From positions 558,001 through 622,000 of the forward strand of contig JAQFWX010000003.1 of assembly GCA_027605045.1 (NCBI GenBank): DNA of 64,000 nt, given 5' to 3'. Positions 22,098 through 33,544 of this stretch are shown here, piece by piece. Each line of letters starts with the position of its first letter. Within the stretch, counting starts at the first letter, position 1. The notes beneath the pieces were generated by a model. It searched no databases. It was not told where the DNA came from and saw only the letters and a list, made by a program, of their open reading frames with translations. The DNA is from Phallus indusiatus (Eukaryota > Basidiomycota > Agaricomycetes > Phallales > Phallaceae). The position numbers and the translations under genes are program-made.

Positions 22098-23307
22098 TCA
22101 AAAAGAACTAGCTGCCTCAAGATCATCGGCGTTCAACCAGAATGCACCATCATTCAAGAGCTCCGTCCAAATGGCATTTCTGTTGATGGTGTATATTAAT
22201 TCATAAGATTTATTATCGAAAATAATTCCACATTACCGAGCGAAGATGGGCCAGCCTGGCGTGTCCCAGAAACGCGATTTGATTCCCCTGACGTTAGCAC
22301 TTTGTACGAATTTCGTGATGTTCCTCCTTTGACCTTCAGAGATATTCCCAATTCCGGACCACTAATAACAAGTCATCAATAGTGTATCGAAAAAAAGCAC
22401 TCTATTACTTGCCCCGATAGCAGCGCCGTAATCTGTACTCGCGATTGGGCTTAACTCGGGAGACCATGTGGTGTTAGATGGTACATCGAGCTCAGTCAAA
22501 GGCGCGTCGAAGAAGAAGTCACGAGGATTCAGAGCTTTTATTGGTTCCAATGGAGAGTTCCCAGTTCCAATAACGAGTAATGGATTCAACGTCAAGGTTC
22601 CATTGGCAAAAACTGACAAGTAGCCGGCTTTACGAAGCGGCTCCAAAGCTTCCAAAACGGATGGGAGGGTCCTGATCGTAATCAGTCGACAGACATACGG
22701 ACATAGAAAAGATGATCATACTCGTCACCATCTGTCTTTATATCAACCAAGAGCTGCAATGGTGTACTCGAAGACATATCAAATACGCCGCTGAGATACA
22801 TTCGTCAAAGCAAAACACAAGAATGCGCAATAAAACTGACTTTGGAGTAGTCTGACTAGCCGTGAACGCGTTTTTAGGGTTCATGTTATTGATAATAGTC
22901 AGGAGAGGTTGGACATAAAGGGAGTCGAATGTTCGAGCTGGAGTTAGCGCAGCCAACTCATGCCCGATGAATAGGGTACCGTTAACGAGCCATACGTCTG
23001 CTTCGATACTGGCAACCCCGAGACTGAGAGCCGTTAAGACAGGGACATCCCTCCAATCTAAGATATTATCAGAAAGAAATGTAAGGATGGACGGACGGAC
23101 TGACTCACAATCATTATGGGAGTGTATCGCTTTTGGAACAATGTTTTGGGTGAATATGGTCGGATAATTGAGCAGAGGAGAATTCTCCGATTCCAATTGT
23201 TGGATTTCTTTATCGACCGAAGGAGAGCCGATCACAAAACGACCATAGAAGAATGAAGCGAGAAGGACATAAACCGGGAGTTTAAAGTGCATCTCTGTGG
23301 ACCGCAC
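22098..23307 (-). CDS. Aim6-like PLC-type phosphodiesterase, secreted or vacuolar
   Basis: Signal peptide (MHFKLPVYVLLASFFYGRF). Conserved Aim6 blocks: IVPKAIHSHNDYWRDVPVL with the His-Asn-Asp pattern, ASIEADVWLVNGTLFIGHE (Glu-x-Asp, His), LLVDIKTDG, ANGTLTLNPLLVIGTGN, then WSGIGNISEGQRRNITKF, KSRFWDTPGWP and a final ELLNDGAFWLNADDLEAA. This is the TIM-barrel PI-PLC/GDPD-like fold of fungal altered-inheritance-of-mitochondria protein 6; its substrate is not known. The penultimate intron (22362-22412) begins with GC (GGG|GCAAGT) and ends TTAG; it alone keeps the reading frame. Start may be MRSTEM or the second Met. Confidence 0.85.
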
Positions 23308-24681
23308 GTTTCATTGTCTTTCTCTTCGTCTTAAGTAGGCGGCGTTTTCTTTTGTAAGCAGGAACGTTCGTAGAAAAGGCTTCTTATTACCGTATGGTCA
23401 AGAATCAGGATCATGGCCGCATATGACGATGGAATCCGTTGTTATAATCGGAACGTTCGTGAGCTGGAGCGAGCGTAAAGGTCACGCGTATCAGAAGATA
23501 CGGAGGCGTATTCAAAGTTCAATAACGACGTGACTTGATAAAAGCACTGGCATATATCGTGCGGATGCACATGCTATATATGCACCGACGCATACCAAGT
23601 TTAGCGGGACTCCGATAGGGTGTTGCGTTGAAAGCTAAAACACTTCACCGTGCTTTGATAACATCGTGATTTGATGGGAGAATTCGAAAATTATTAAACG
23701 TTAGTAACGTGTGTTTTCTCCACCCGGTGATTAAGTAATTGTCTCTTACACAAGAGCTCCTGAGATCTGACCGGGACCCTGCAGTAAAATGTTGAATGAT
23801 GATAATCGCTATCACCAGGTTAACAAACCGGCTTGCTCTGAATCGTGCTAGGCGTCTCGTAATCCTCGTCCGAAGCATTATAGACGGAACACAGCATCGA
23901 CAATACACAAATTACTGAATCATTTCCTAGCCGCTGATCGGATCGTGTCGCAACAACTTAAAGTCCTATGACCTCGACATTCAAATCATCCCTCATCCCC
24001 GCTTGAATGATTCACGTAAAACGAGTCACATTACCTTTTCTGTTCTGCATGGCTCCGGATCCGGATCCGCCCAATCATCGCTGGACAGTTGGCGAACCAG
24101 TATGCTGAACCGTCGAAACTTTTAAGCAGTCTGATAGAATTTCCATGAACGGATTTCCTTCTATCGCGCCTTTTGTTCAATTCTTTATTGAGCATGCATG
24201 CAAGGAGAGGGATATACGGATACACACAAACGATAAACTGATGGAACCGAGGTTGTCTGACTCGGAGCTGTTACTAGTAACGGGCCGGCAGGCTGAGTCA
24301 GAGTCAAACAGGGGGGTTGAAAGGGGGGTCCAACGCTGAAGAAAGAGTGGCAACTGAAGAAATGCAGTGAAGATATTCGCTCAGTAACCAGGAAAATAAT
24401 TCAATCTATATCTCAAGGAAACGACCTCATCGTCCGGATTGACTCACAAAAAAATATGCGGCTCGGCGGACTGACGTGCGACGCTCGGCACCGGTGTGAC
24501 TATAAGCGATTGCTGCGGCGCCTTAAAAAGACCTTCATCGATTCTGAATCGATTTCGACAAACTTTTATCATCGCAGTTGCCAGTTCTCTATTACGAACG
24601 CTCCCTGCGAATTTTGTCACTGTTTTATATCTCGAATTCAAATCTTGTTGTATTTTGTGTAGAAAAAAAAACTAGCCCATC
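23308..24681. other. 1.4 kb interval upstream of EF2
   Basis: Between the divergent starts of the Aim6-like and EF2 genes. No persuasive coding frame on either strand. It contains a perfect TGAGTCA site at 24294-24300, two G6 runs nearby, a short GGATCC duplication near 24056-24067, and single ACGCGT and CT-rich tracts. Most of it is probably the promoter and leader of the highly expressed EF2 gene. Confidence 0.5.
24294..24300. promoter_or_regulatory. Gcn4/Cpc1-type TGAGTCA site upstream of EF2
   Basis: A perfect TGAGTCA palindrome, 388 bp before the EF2 start, with a second TGACTC half-match at 24258-24263. Such sites bind bZIP factors of general amino-acid control in fungi. Function here is inference; a 7-bp site can arise by chance. 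Confidence 0.3.
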
Positions 24682-27600
24682 ATGGTGTAAGTTTCATATT
24701 TTTTCGTTGGTGGCTATCATCAAACTGACGAGCATATAGTAACTTCACAGTAGGTATGTAGAAGATTTTCATGTCTGTTTCTATGTTTTCACCATTCAAT
24801 ACTTCAGATCAAATCCGACAACTCATGGATAGATCCGTAAATATCCGAAATATGAGTGTCATTGCGCATGGTACGCACCTTGTCGATTACTGACTCTTAT
24901 CGTCCTTAAAATCCTGTTTATTAAGTCGACCACGGAAAGTCTACACTTACCGATTCACTGGTCTCGAAAGCTGGTATCATTGCCGCCGCCAAGGCTGGAG
25001 ATATGCGATTCACTGACACTCGAGAGGATGAAAAGGAACGTGGTATCACTATTAAATCGACTGCCGTATCAATGTACTTCCAAATGTCAGATGAAGATGT
25101 GGCAGCCATCAAACAACAAACATCGGGTAGGCTGACTATTTTTGTTTACATCACTGGTTTTTTTTTCTCATTTTATTGTCAGGCAACGAGTTCCTTATCA
25201 ATTTAATTGACTCCCCCGGACACGTTGACTTCTCATCTGAAGTTACCGCGGCTCTCCGCGTAACCGACGGCGCCCTAGTCGTCGTCGATTGTATCGAAGG
25301 TGTCTGTGTACAGACAGAAACCGTACTTCGCCAAGCCCTTACCGAACGTATCAAACCCGTCGTCGTTATTAACAAAGTCGATCGTGCACTTCTTGAACTT
25401 CAGGTTACCAAGGAGGACCTATTCCAATCTTTCTCTCGTACTATTGAATCAGTTAACGTTATTATCGCAACTTACCATGATGCCGCCCTTGGAGAATTAC
25501 AAGTTTACCCCGACAAAGGTACTGTCGCTTTCGGTTCGGGATTACACGGTTGGGCATTCACACTGCGGCAATTTGCTACGAGATACGCAAAGAAATTTGG
25601 TGTCGATAAGGACAAGATGATGGCGAAGCTGTGGGGCGACAACTTTTTCAACCCGAAGACTAAGAAGTGGAGCACCAAGTCGACTGATGCCGAAGGCAAT
25701 AACCTCGAACGTGCTTTCAACATGTTTGTTCTGGATCCCATTTTCAAGATTTTCGACGCTGTGATGAATTTCAAGAAGGATCAAGTAACCTCTATGCTTG
25801 AAAAGCTCGAAGTCAAGCTCCTCGCCGAAGAGAGAGAACAGGAAGGAAAACCTCTTCTTAAAACTATCATGCGTAAATTCTTACCTGCTGGTGATTCTCT
25901 CTTGGAGATGGTGGTCATTAACCTTCCCTCCCCGGCGACCGCCCAAAAATATCGTGTAGAGACTCTATATGAAGGTCCCATGGACGATGAATCTGCCATT
26001 GGTATTCGTGATTGCAACCCTAACGGTCCGCTTGTTATCTATATCTCAAAAATGGTGCCTACTTCCGATAAGGGACGTTTCTACGCGTTTGGTCGTGTCT
26101 TTTCCGGAACTGTGCGAGCCGGTCCTAAAATCCGTATTCAAGGGCCAAATTTTGTTCCAGGCAAGAAGGACGATTTATTTGTCAAAGCTGTACAGCGTAC
26201 CGTTCTGATGATGGGTCGTTATGTTGAGCCAATTGAAGACTGTCCTGCGGGTAACATTGTTGGGCTTGTCGGAATTGATCAATTCTTGCTCAAGAGTGGT
26301 ACCTTGACATCATCTGAGACAGCCCATAACATGAAGGTCATGAAGTTTTCCGTTTCTCCTGTCGTTCAAGTCGCTGTTGAAGTCAAGAACGCAGCTGATT
26401 TGCCAAAACTTGTCGAAGGCTTGAAGCGTTTGTCGAAATCAGATCCGTGTGTGCAAGCATGGATATCTGAATCCGGCGAACATATCGTCGCTGGAGCCGG
26501 TGAACTCCATTTGGAAATTTGTTTAAAGGTAAAGTCTATAGCGTGATACATTACATTCATTCCTTACACCCCTAATCAGGATCTGGAAGAAGATCATGCC
26601 GGTGTCCCTCTGAAGAAATCAGACCCAGTCGTCGGGTACCGTGAAACCGTTAAGACCGAGTCTTCGATTGTAGCCTTGTCTAAATCACAAAACAAGCACA
26701 ATCGGTTATATGTCAAGGCCATGCCCCTTGAAGATGAACTTTCCCTCGCCATAGAAGCAGGCAAGGTCAATCCTCGTGACGATTTCAAAGCTCGCGCTCG
26801 TATCTTGGCCGATGAATACGGTTGGGACGTCACTGATGCACGTAAAATTTGGTGCTTCGGACCAGAGACTACCGGCCCCAACTTGTTGGTCGATGTTACC
26901 AAAGGAGTACAGTACTTGAACGAAATCAAGGATTCATGTGTTGCTGCATTCCAATGGGCCACAAAGGAAGGTGTTTGTGCCGAAGAGAATATGCGTGGAG
27001 TTCGATTCAACATATTGGATGTCACTGTATGTTTATTGATTGTCTACTGATGTTTCACGCCATTGACTTTCTTTTTGCAGTTGCATGCTGATGCAATCCA
27101 TCGTGGAGGAGGTCAAATCATTCCCACATGTCGTCGTGTCTGTTATGCTGCTGCTCTCTTGGCTACTCCAGGTCTGCAAGAACCAGTATATCTCGGTACG
27201 TCTTTTCTTTCCCCTACCCCCTTACGACAAATAAATTAACTATGCAATAGTTGAAATCCAATGTCCTGAAACTGCTATTGGTGGTATTTACAGTTGCTTG
27301 AACAAGCGTCGTGGACAGGTTTTCAGTGAAGAGCAACGTCCGGGAACGCCCATGTTCACGGTTAAGGCTTACCTCCCTGTTATGGAGTCATTTGGTTTCA
27401 CCGCCGATCTTCGTGGCAGTACTGCTGGACAAGCCTTCCCACAATGTGTCCTGGACCACTGGGAACTCATGTCTGGATGTGCGTTTCTTTTATACCAAAT
27501 TTATGTTGACTTCTCACTTATCACTGTTGTACAGCTCCCCTCGACAAAGGTTCCAAGATTGAACAGCTTGTTCAATCAATCAGAACTCGCAAAGGTCTTA

Positions 27601-27698
27601 AGGTAATTTGTCTTATTTTACTTTCCCTGTTGTCCTATGACTAACATATCCCGCAGCCTGAAATCCCACCTCTCGATCACTATTACGACAAACTTTGA
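24682..27698 (+). CDS. EFT1: translation elongation factor 2
   Basis: About ten exons, the first only ATGGT before a GTAAGT intron. The order [35 protein letters not shown] (P-loop, split by an intron), [28 protein letters not shown] (G3), [10 protein letters not shown] (G4) is that of eukaryotic EF2. The domain IV tip reads [12 protein letters not shown], containing the His converted to diphthamide. The C-terminus is [13 protein letters not shown]. The factor moves peptidyl-tRNA from A to P site on the 80S ribosome using GTP. All exons join without error, so this gene is a good internal control for sequence quality. An Ats1-like RCC1 gene, tied to diphthamide synthesis in yeast, lies at 1159. 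Confidence 0.97.
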
Positions 27699-27894
27699 AA
27701 CGTTTTTTTTTCCTCTCACTCAAGCTGTTGTTTTTTTTTGTACGTTTCTCTCATCCCTCATGTAACCTTTGTAGACTTTTACAATGAAGAAGTCATGTAA
27801 TCTTGTATTACACGTGTTATAGAAACAAGGAGATATATGTGTTGGTGATTCATTCACAATTTAGCCTGAACAGTGAAAGTGTGTGAAAAATGTC

Positions 27895-29624
27895 TCATAA
27901 CTCGTCTCGGAAAACCACCTGGCCATCTGTATCCGAGGATGAGGCGGTCTTTTCATCTACAGATGGTGGTGGTGATAAAGGTAGTTCTTGTTTTCCAATT
28001 AACATCATGGAAAGAAAATCATGAACCAGGTCTGCTGCTGCTATGCCAGTTATCTCAGCTGTTAAGATATACAGGTGTATTAGTATTGGCATTTACTCGA
28101 AGCCATGATAATTGCGAACTGACCATGATCGTAGGATGGAGCCACCTCAACCAAGTCGGTACCCCTAAAAGTGGAAATATACACTCAATAATTCTGATAT
28201 GTGAGATTGATGAGAACAGGAAACGTACACGAAATTAAGACCCGCTAAACCACGTATAACACGTTTAACTTCGCGCATTGTCCACCCTCCTGCCTCGGGT
28301 GTTCCAGCTTTAAAAATGGTTCATTTTAATCAGTCAAAAATTAACATTCATAGGCTGACTTACTAGCAGGAGCTATAGATGGATCTATGCTGTATGAGTA
28401 AATTTTGCATAGTTAATTGGATTTAAGAGGTATTACCTAGAACATCGATGTCGAGACTAGATGTTCTATCAGCATCGAGAAACACTAAACAAAGAAAAAG
28501 AATTCTCACCTTAAATACACAGGTGAATCACCCACTCTTTTTCTGATTCTTTGAATGACGTCTTGAACGCCATAATCATCGATATCTTCTGTGGTTATGA
28601 GATCGAATCCCGCTGATATATCATCTGTGATATCTTGAATTCCCTACCAGACAACAATCAGCGACTGGAATTCCAACGAGAGAAATATATTTGTGCAGTA
28701 TACCGTCAACTTTGTCCTGATTCCCGCGTGTATGCTGGTGTTGGAAAGCAGTCCTTCTTGGGCAGCTACCCAGAAGAATGTGCCATGGTTTGATTGTGCT
28801 TGTACAGTACTTGCACCTGGATATCCTAAGGGCGACCACGTGTCCAGATGAGCATCGAAATGAATGACGGAAATTGGACCGTAGATTTGGTACAGTGAAC
28901 GAAGAATGGGAAGAACCTAATCCATGGTCTATTAAACATGGAAATGTTTGAATAACGAGGATTATTTTCATACTATAGTATGGTCCCCTCCCAAGCTTAT
29001 AATCCTGGGGTGCTTCTTGCCGTCGTTCCCGAGCAAGGCAAACGACGATTTTCCATCACTTTCCACATCATTATCATTGGATGCAACAGGTCGCTTTAAT
29101 AACGTTGTATATGCCACTTCCATCTGGTCTATCGCCAGTGCATTATCAAAGGGTGAGACGGGAACCTTTCAGAGACATTTGAAAGAAATGATGCTATAAA
29201 TTTTGATTTCTGACAATAAAAAGCTGAAATAGAGCGTACGCACATCTCCACAGTCTATTATTTTTGAGCCTTGAGTGTAAGGGTCTATCTGCCAAGATAA
29301 AGTATATCCCCGGAGTTCCCTTTGTCGACGTGAACCAGAGCGAATAGCGTACGGACCAAATCTAGCTCCAGGACGATACGACACAGCCGTGTCAAAGGGC
29401 ATTCCAAGAATGGCGATGTCGAATAACTGAGAGGAGTCATCTAAGCATCGTGTATAAGGGATATGTGAAAAGCTGAGTGGACCGGTGAAAGGTAAATCGA
29501 TCTGGGGACCGTACTTAGTCGCCCAAGGCTCCTCAGGACCACTGAAAGAATCCGCTTGGATGGTTTGGAAGTTTGAGAGAAACACCAAGAGTACAGGAAT
29601 AAATTTCGACATTTTCAAAGACAT
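27895..29624 (-). CDS. secreted agmatinase-like ureohydrolase
   Basis: Multi-exon gene. Signal peptide (MSKFIPVLLVFLSNFQTIQA), then FDIAILGMPFDTAVSYRPGA, RFGPYAIRSGSRRQ, ISLGGDHTI (metal His), VIHFDAHLDTW (Asp-His-Asp metal ligands), SNHGTFF, IHAGIRTKLTG, YLSLDIDVLDPSIAPA (two Asp ligands), GTPEAGGWTMREV and AEITGIAAADLVHDF. The binuclear-manganese site of the arginase/agmatinase superfamily is complete. The sequence resembles fungal secreted agmatinase-type proteins, which hydrolyse guanidino compounds such as agmatine to urea; the exact substrate cannot be read from sequence. The tail after the domain is short and acidic. Confidence 0.9.
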
Positions 29625-29971
29625 TGAGGAAGGCTGAGAATTGTAATTGTAGAAGAAAGCCGGCTCGGCCGATCGTACTTATACTTATTATATGTATACT
29701 ATTTATGTACACGAAGACGATCCAACAAGATAAGATAAGAGACTCTCGTTATGCTAACATCAAATCATGTGAGATAAGAGTACACAGTGTGAAATAATAA
29801 AGAAAAAAAAGTCCAAAAAAGAATTCATGAAATCAATTGCTGTGAGTATAATAGAAGTTCGGTCCAATTAAGTTAGAGTAAATATCACAGATTGCAGGCT
29901 TGTGGGCACCCGGGATGAACAAACGTCCAGAGTTTTGAGAGAAAGACAAAGATCATGGAGGTATAACGAAC

Positions 29972-31644
29972 CTAACTTCGGGGTGCAAAAGTATAATTGT
30001 CTCTACCCATGGAGGTTTGACCAACAGCAATTCCTGGGGGCAATTTGTAATCCGCAGGTGGGGGACTATTGCTAGGTTGACCTGGATAAACTGTGCCAAC
30101 TTGCACTGCGGGAGTTTCTGTACGTATAACTATCTGAGTGAAATGTTTAGAGGAAGAAAGAACTAGACACTTACGACGTCGGCTATTGTCCGCGCCTGGA
30201 ACGACATAACTGTTTGGGTCGTACTGCCCATAATTATACGACCCAGGGACCTCGTTTGCAGAGTACTGCGAATATGACTGGCTATGGCCCGTTGTGGCAG
30301 CATACGGATCACTGGCGGCAGAAGGATATTGTGTATGTGTAGAAGAAGGATACTGATTATGTATTGTGGATGAATACGGTGTTTGACCCTGGCCTCCGTT
30401 CGCAAACTGCGAGGGTGTAGGAGTTTGTGTAGGAGCACCAACATTGGCGTTATAGGAGTCGAATGGGTTTGGAGTTGCACTTTGACTGTTAACTCCTGAA
30501 TACGTTTGAGGGTATGAAGGCTGTCGCTGAGGAGTTGCCTGACGAGGCGCTTGCTGAGGTGGAGGATATGTCGCTGCTGCATTAGCAGCTGCGCCCGTAG
30601 CATAATATGCGTCTCGGGACGCCGTTCCTTGAGGAGCGGGTACATAGTTCGGCATTGGGTTAGACGGTTGGTTAAAGTAGCCAGAGGAGAGATTGTTATT
30701 GCCTCGAGGTGATATCTGACCATCCTGGTAATAATCGTCATCGTCTAATGTCAATGGTTTTCGAGAATCATATTCAGGGAAAGCAGGTAATCCCATCTCC
30801 TTTTGTTTTTGACGAGCTTTTCTGTCCGACTCAGCTTTAACTGCATCGAGTCTCAAAGCTTCGGCTCGCTGGGCATCAAAACCACTAACATCATTCGAGA
30901 TGTCTCGACCCCGTGGACCACGAGGTCGGCTGACAATACAGCACCTTCCGATAGAATAAAAGCATCCAGCGAAAAATAGCAGAAGAAAGGCTGCTAGTGT
31001 TAACCAAATAGCGTTTCCAGTCTGTGCGGATGCACCTTGAATTTTGTTGATTCTGGACTTGGTGAGGAAAAAGAAGGCTAAGTCGAAAATGAAAGCAATC
31101 AAAGCCACTGAAGCTGCTAGCCCCGAGATAAATGTGCTGCAGTAGACTGTGGCGAATTCACGAATGTGTGCAAGAAGACCAAAGATGGCGGATATAGCTG
31201 CCAGAACAAAGGCGACGATATGAAGGACTAGGGCATCGGTGAGCCACTTGACGATGACCTCCGGAATTTGGATAGGAGTTTTGTTATCAAATAGTGTATT
31301 TGGATCTGCAAGATAAATCTGATGAGATATAGTTCGAAATATGAGTGATAGGAGAATGCATACCGAATTCGTAACCGACTTTTGGTGATGTGCAGTTCGC
31401 GCCTGAGCCGGAATCCGAACAGAAACCAAGAACGCCAAAGTTACAACACCGTCGACTCCATCTACTGAAATCTGGGCCTTTGCATAATTCTCAGAATACA
31501 TATGCAAGAAATCTATGGACTTGAGAAACTGACCCTTAGGAAATATATAGATTTTATGATGGGGACGCTAAAAGAGACCAGGGCTAGCAAGATAGTGGCA
31601 GCCAAAGTCACTAGAAACCCGGGAGTGGCTGGCTTGAAAACCAT
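29972..31644 (-). CDS. RIM9: Rim9/PalI pH-response regulator, frame broken near 31435
   Basis: Exon 1 (start 31644) gives MVFKPATPGFLVTLAATI with a membrane helix; a GTCAGT intron leads to ISVDGVDGVVTL. The next block, GVLGFCSDSGSGANCTS and PKVGYEF, the SUR7/PalI signature with paired Cys, is in another frame. One extra G at 31435-31436 restores TLGVLGFC. Then DPNTLFDN, three more helices (VLHIVAFVLAAISAIFGLL, STFISGLAASVALIAFIF, WLTLAAFLLLFFAGCFYS), a charged segment and a long Pro/Gln/Ser/Tyr-rich tail. Rim9/PalI acts with Rim21/PalH at the plasma membrane in ambient alkaline-pH sensing upstream of Rim101/PacC. The break is probably a sequence error. Confidence 0.85.
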
Positions 31645-31843
31645 CTTGCTAGACCTCAGTAAGTGAAAAGGATGGAAAGAAGGAAAAGTAGAAAGAAGAG
31701 AGGTGTTCTATCTGCCAAGCCTGCAATTATTGCTCAACTACCAATGATATGTGGCTGTGACAGCAAGCGCGCAGTGACTATGAAACTGTGCCACACCGCG
31801 CCTGGTTACGTCTTTACGTACAACAGAATGCTATACTACTATC

Positions 31844-32700
31844 CTATCCTATGTCCCGCCTCAACACATGTATCCCGACTACTCCGCCACCCTTGCTTTC
31901 TGCCACCTGACGGTAGTTTTCCATTGTTTTCCACAATACGAATCCGTTTTTCTCAAATACTCTTCGACTCGCGATGTTGTGGGTGAACACGCTGACTTTG
32001 AGGGTGTTGACATTCATTCTAGGAATGATCCATTGTTCTATCAGGGTTTTGATGGCCAACGACATGATTCCCTTCCCATGGTGCGAAGGAGCAAGATAAT
32101 CTGCGAATTAATGCATTTAGGAACTTCTATCAAAGATATGAGGTTCAATATTACCTCCGAACGCCCAAACTTTCAAAGGATCCCCCACAGCGCGCGCTTC
32201 GTTTTCTGCTCTAGCTTCTTGATTGTCTTCGGGGACCAGTATTTCCTCAAAAGCCCAAGGATGGATACTGCAATCTCCAATCAAGATGTCCCGACCGTCC
32301 TCTTGGACTTCCCTGAGTATACTAACGGGGCATCCGTTGATAAGAGATCCTGGGGGCTCTGATAAATTTCTTCTAGCAATTTTTGAGAGCTGGCGAATGT
32401 TTTTTGAATCCACTCTTGTGCGTGGATCTGGTTATACGGAAACGGAGGTCCACTCAGCCATTTGACGACTTCCATATTGTTCATATATTCGATGTTAAAC
32501 TTTTCATCTTCGCCGTTGAGACGGAAGGGTGTTATGATGATATTGGAATGGGGCGCGGGAAGAGCTAGGTAAGGTTCTCCAGTCTTTGTGTTAATCTGAA
32601 GCGGATGAAGCTGCGCAGCCGTCCTGTGAGGCTCTTGGTAAGTGTTCATTGAAATAAAAGGAGTACGCAGTGCCCTTATATGCTGTATCCTGTGACTCAT
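31844..32700 (-). CDS. GNAT-family N-acetyltransferase, frame broken near 32380
   Basis: First frame: PYLALPAPHSNIIITPFR, VVKWLSGPPFPYNQIHAQE, WIQKTFASSQK. Second frame, one base over, without room for an intron: LSEPPGSLINGCPVSILREV, ILIGDCSI. After a GTAATA...TCGCAG intron the acetyl-CoA loop appears as YLAPSHHGKGIMSLAI, followed by VSVFTHNIASRRVFEKNGFV. This layout is that of fungal RimJ/RimL-like GNAT enzymes. Reading through needs one more A in the run complementary to TTTTT at 32380-32384. The acceptor substrate is unknown. The start could be MSHRIQ (32700) or the Met at 32649. Confidence 0.78.
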
Positions 32701-33544
32701 ATCAATAGCGCTGGGAACGAGCTACTTGGGATCGTATTGAGCCGCTGTTCCGTGTGTGTACGTCTACGCGTAGGCTTCGTGGCTCGCGGCGAAATCGTCA
32801 GCTACTATCATTCGAGGTCGTATATTTGATTTGTTCTCCTTGTCGATAGACCCGCTTTAGGTGTCTTACAGAAGAAAATGGCTTCTCCGGGATTCTTGTA
32901 CCTCGTTGGTAAACATGGACGGAAGATCGGCCATATCACGTTCAACTGTCCGTGGAGTCAAGCAAACGCTCCGTTCATACCCATGGTCACAATCAATTCC
33001 GTTGGGGGTGTTAGTGCAAGTGACCTGGCTCTTGCTGACTGACTAGGACGGACACCTCGTGGATCCGATATAGGGACGATGACCAGCAGTAGTAATAGTA
33101 GCGCCGATTATCATTATGATGTCAGTATGGATCTTGAGAGAGAAGGTCTGTGCGAAAGAAAATTTTTTTACTAAAAAACAACGTATACACACAATTAATC
33201 ATTGCAACGCAACTCTCGAATTATTTCCGAGGTTAATAAATTCATTCATTGACAACGTTTCCTTATCTCGCGTATTGCATTAATGAATTAGCGCTGGCAG
33301 GTCCAACACCCGAGTAAACTTTTGAATCCTGCGTTCCGTCGAAAAAAAATTTTTTGGCGCGTGACAGCCGATTCTTGCCGATGTTTGGCATTGCACATTT
33401 TTGAAGATAAAAACTCGACCCACAGAAAATGCGCCTGGCTCGGTGGATGGCTCGGTGGAACACCCACGCCCAGTGTACGTATAATAAATAATACACCATG
33501 AACGACAACACAGTCATTGTTCTCCTCCTTGTTCTCCTTGTTCC
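32701..33544. other. spacer between GNAT and P-protein genes
   Basis: Divergent promoter region of about 840 bp. It contains a 54-codon open frame at 32878-33042, listed separately, and no other coding signal. AT-rich runs occur near 33150-33250. Confidence 0.45.
32878..33042 (+). CDS. possible small ORF (54 codons)
   Basis: ATG to TGA, beginning MASPGFLYLVGKHGRKIGH. The codons look balanced and there is no in-frame stop, but I see no domain, no signal peptide and no neighbouring exon in phase. It could be an upstream exon or chance. Low confidence. Confidence 0.2.
   Translation: MASPGFLYLVGKHGRKIGHITFNCPWSQANAPFIPMVTINSVGGVSASDLALAD

Noticed and set aside
23645..23908. Minus-strand open frame in the EF2 upstream interval
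   Set aside because: Arg-rich random-looking translation, no start context, no neighbouring exon.
30163..30741. 192-codon open frame in the Rim9 tail
   Set aside because: Alternative frame of the repetitive Pro/Gln/Ser/Tyr-rich tail; low-complexity codons keep other frames open.
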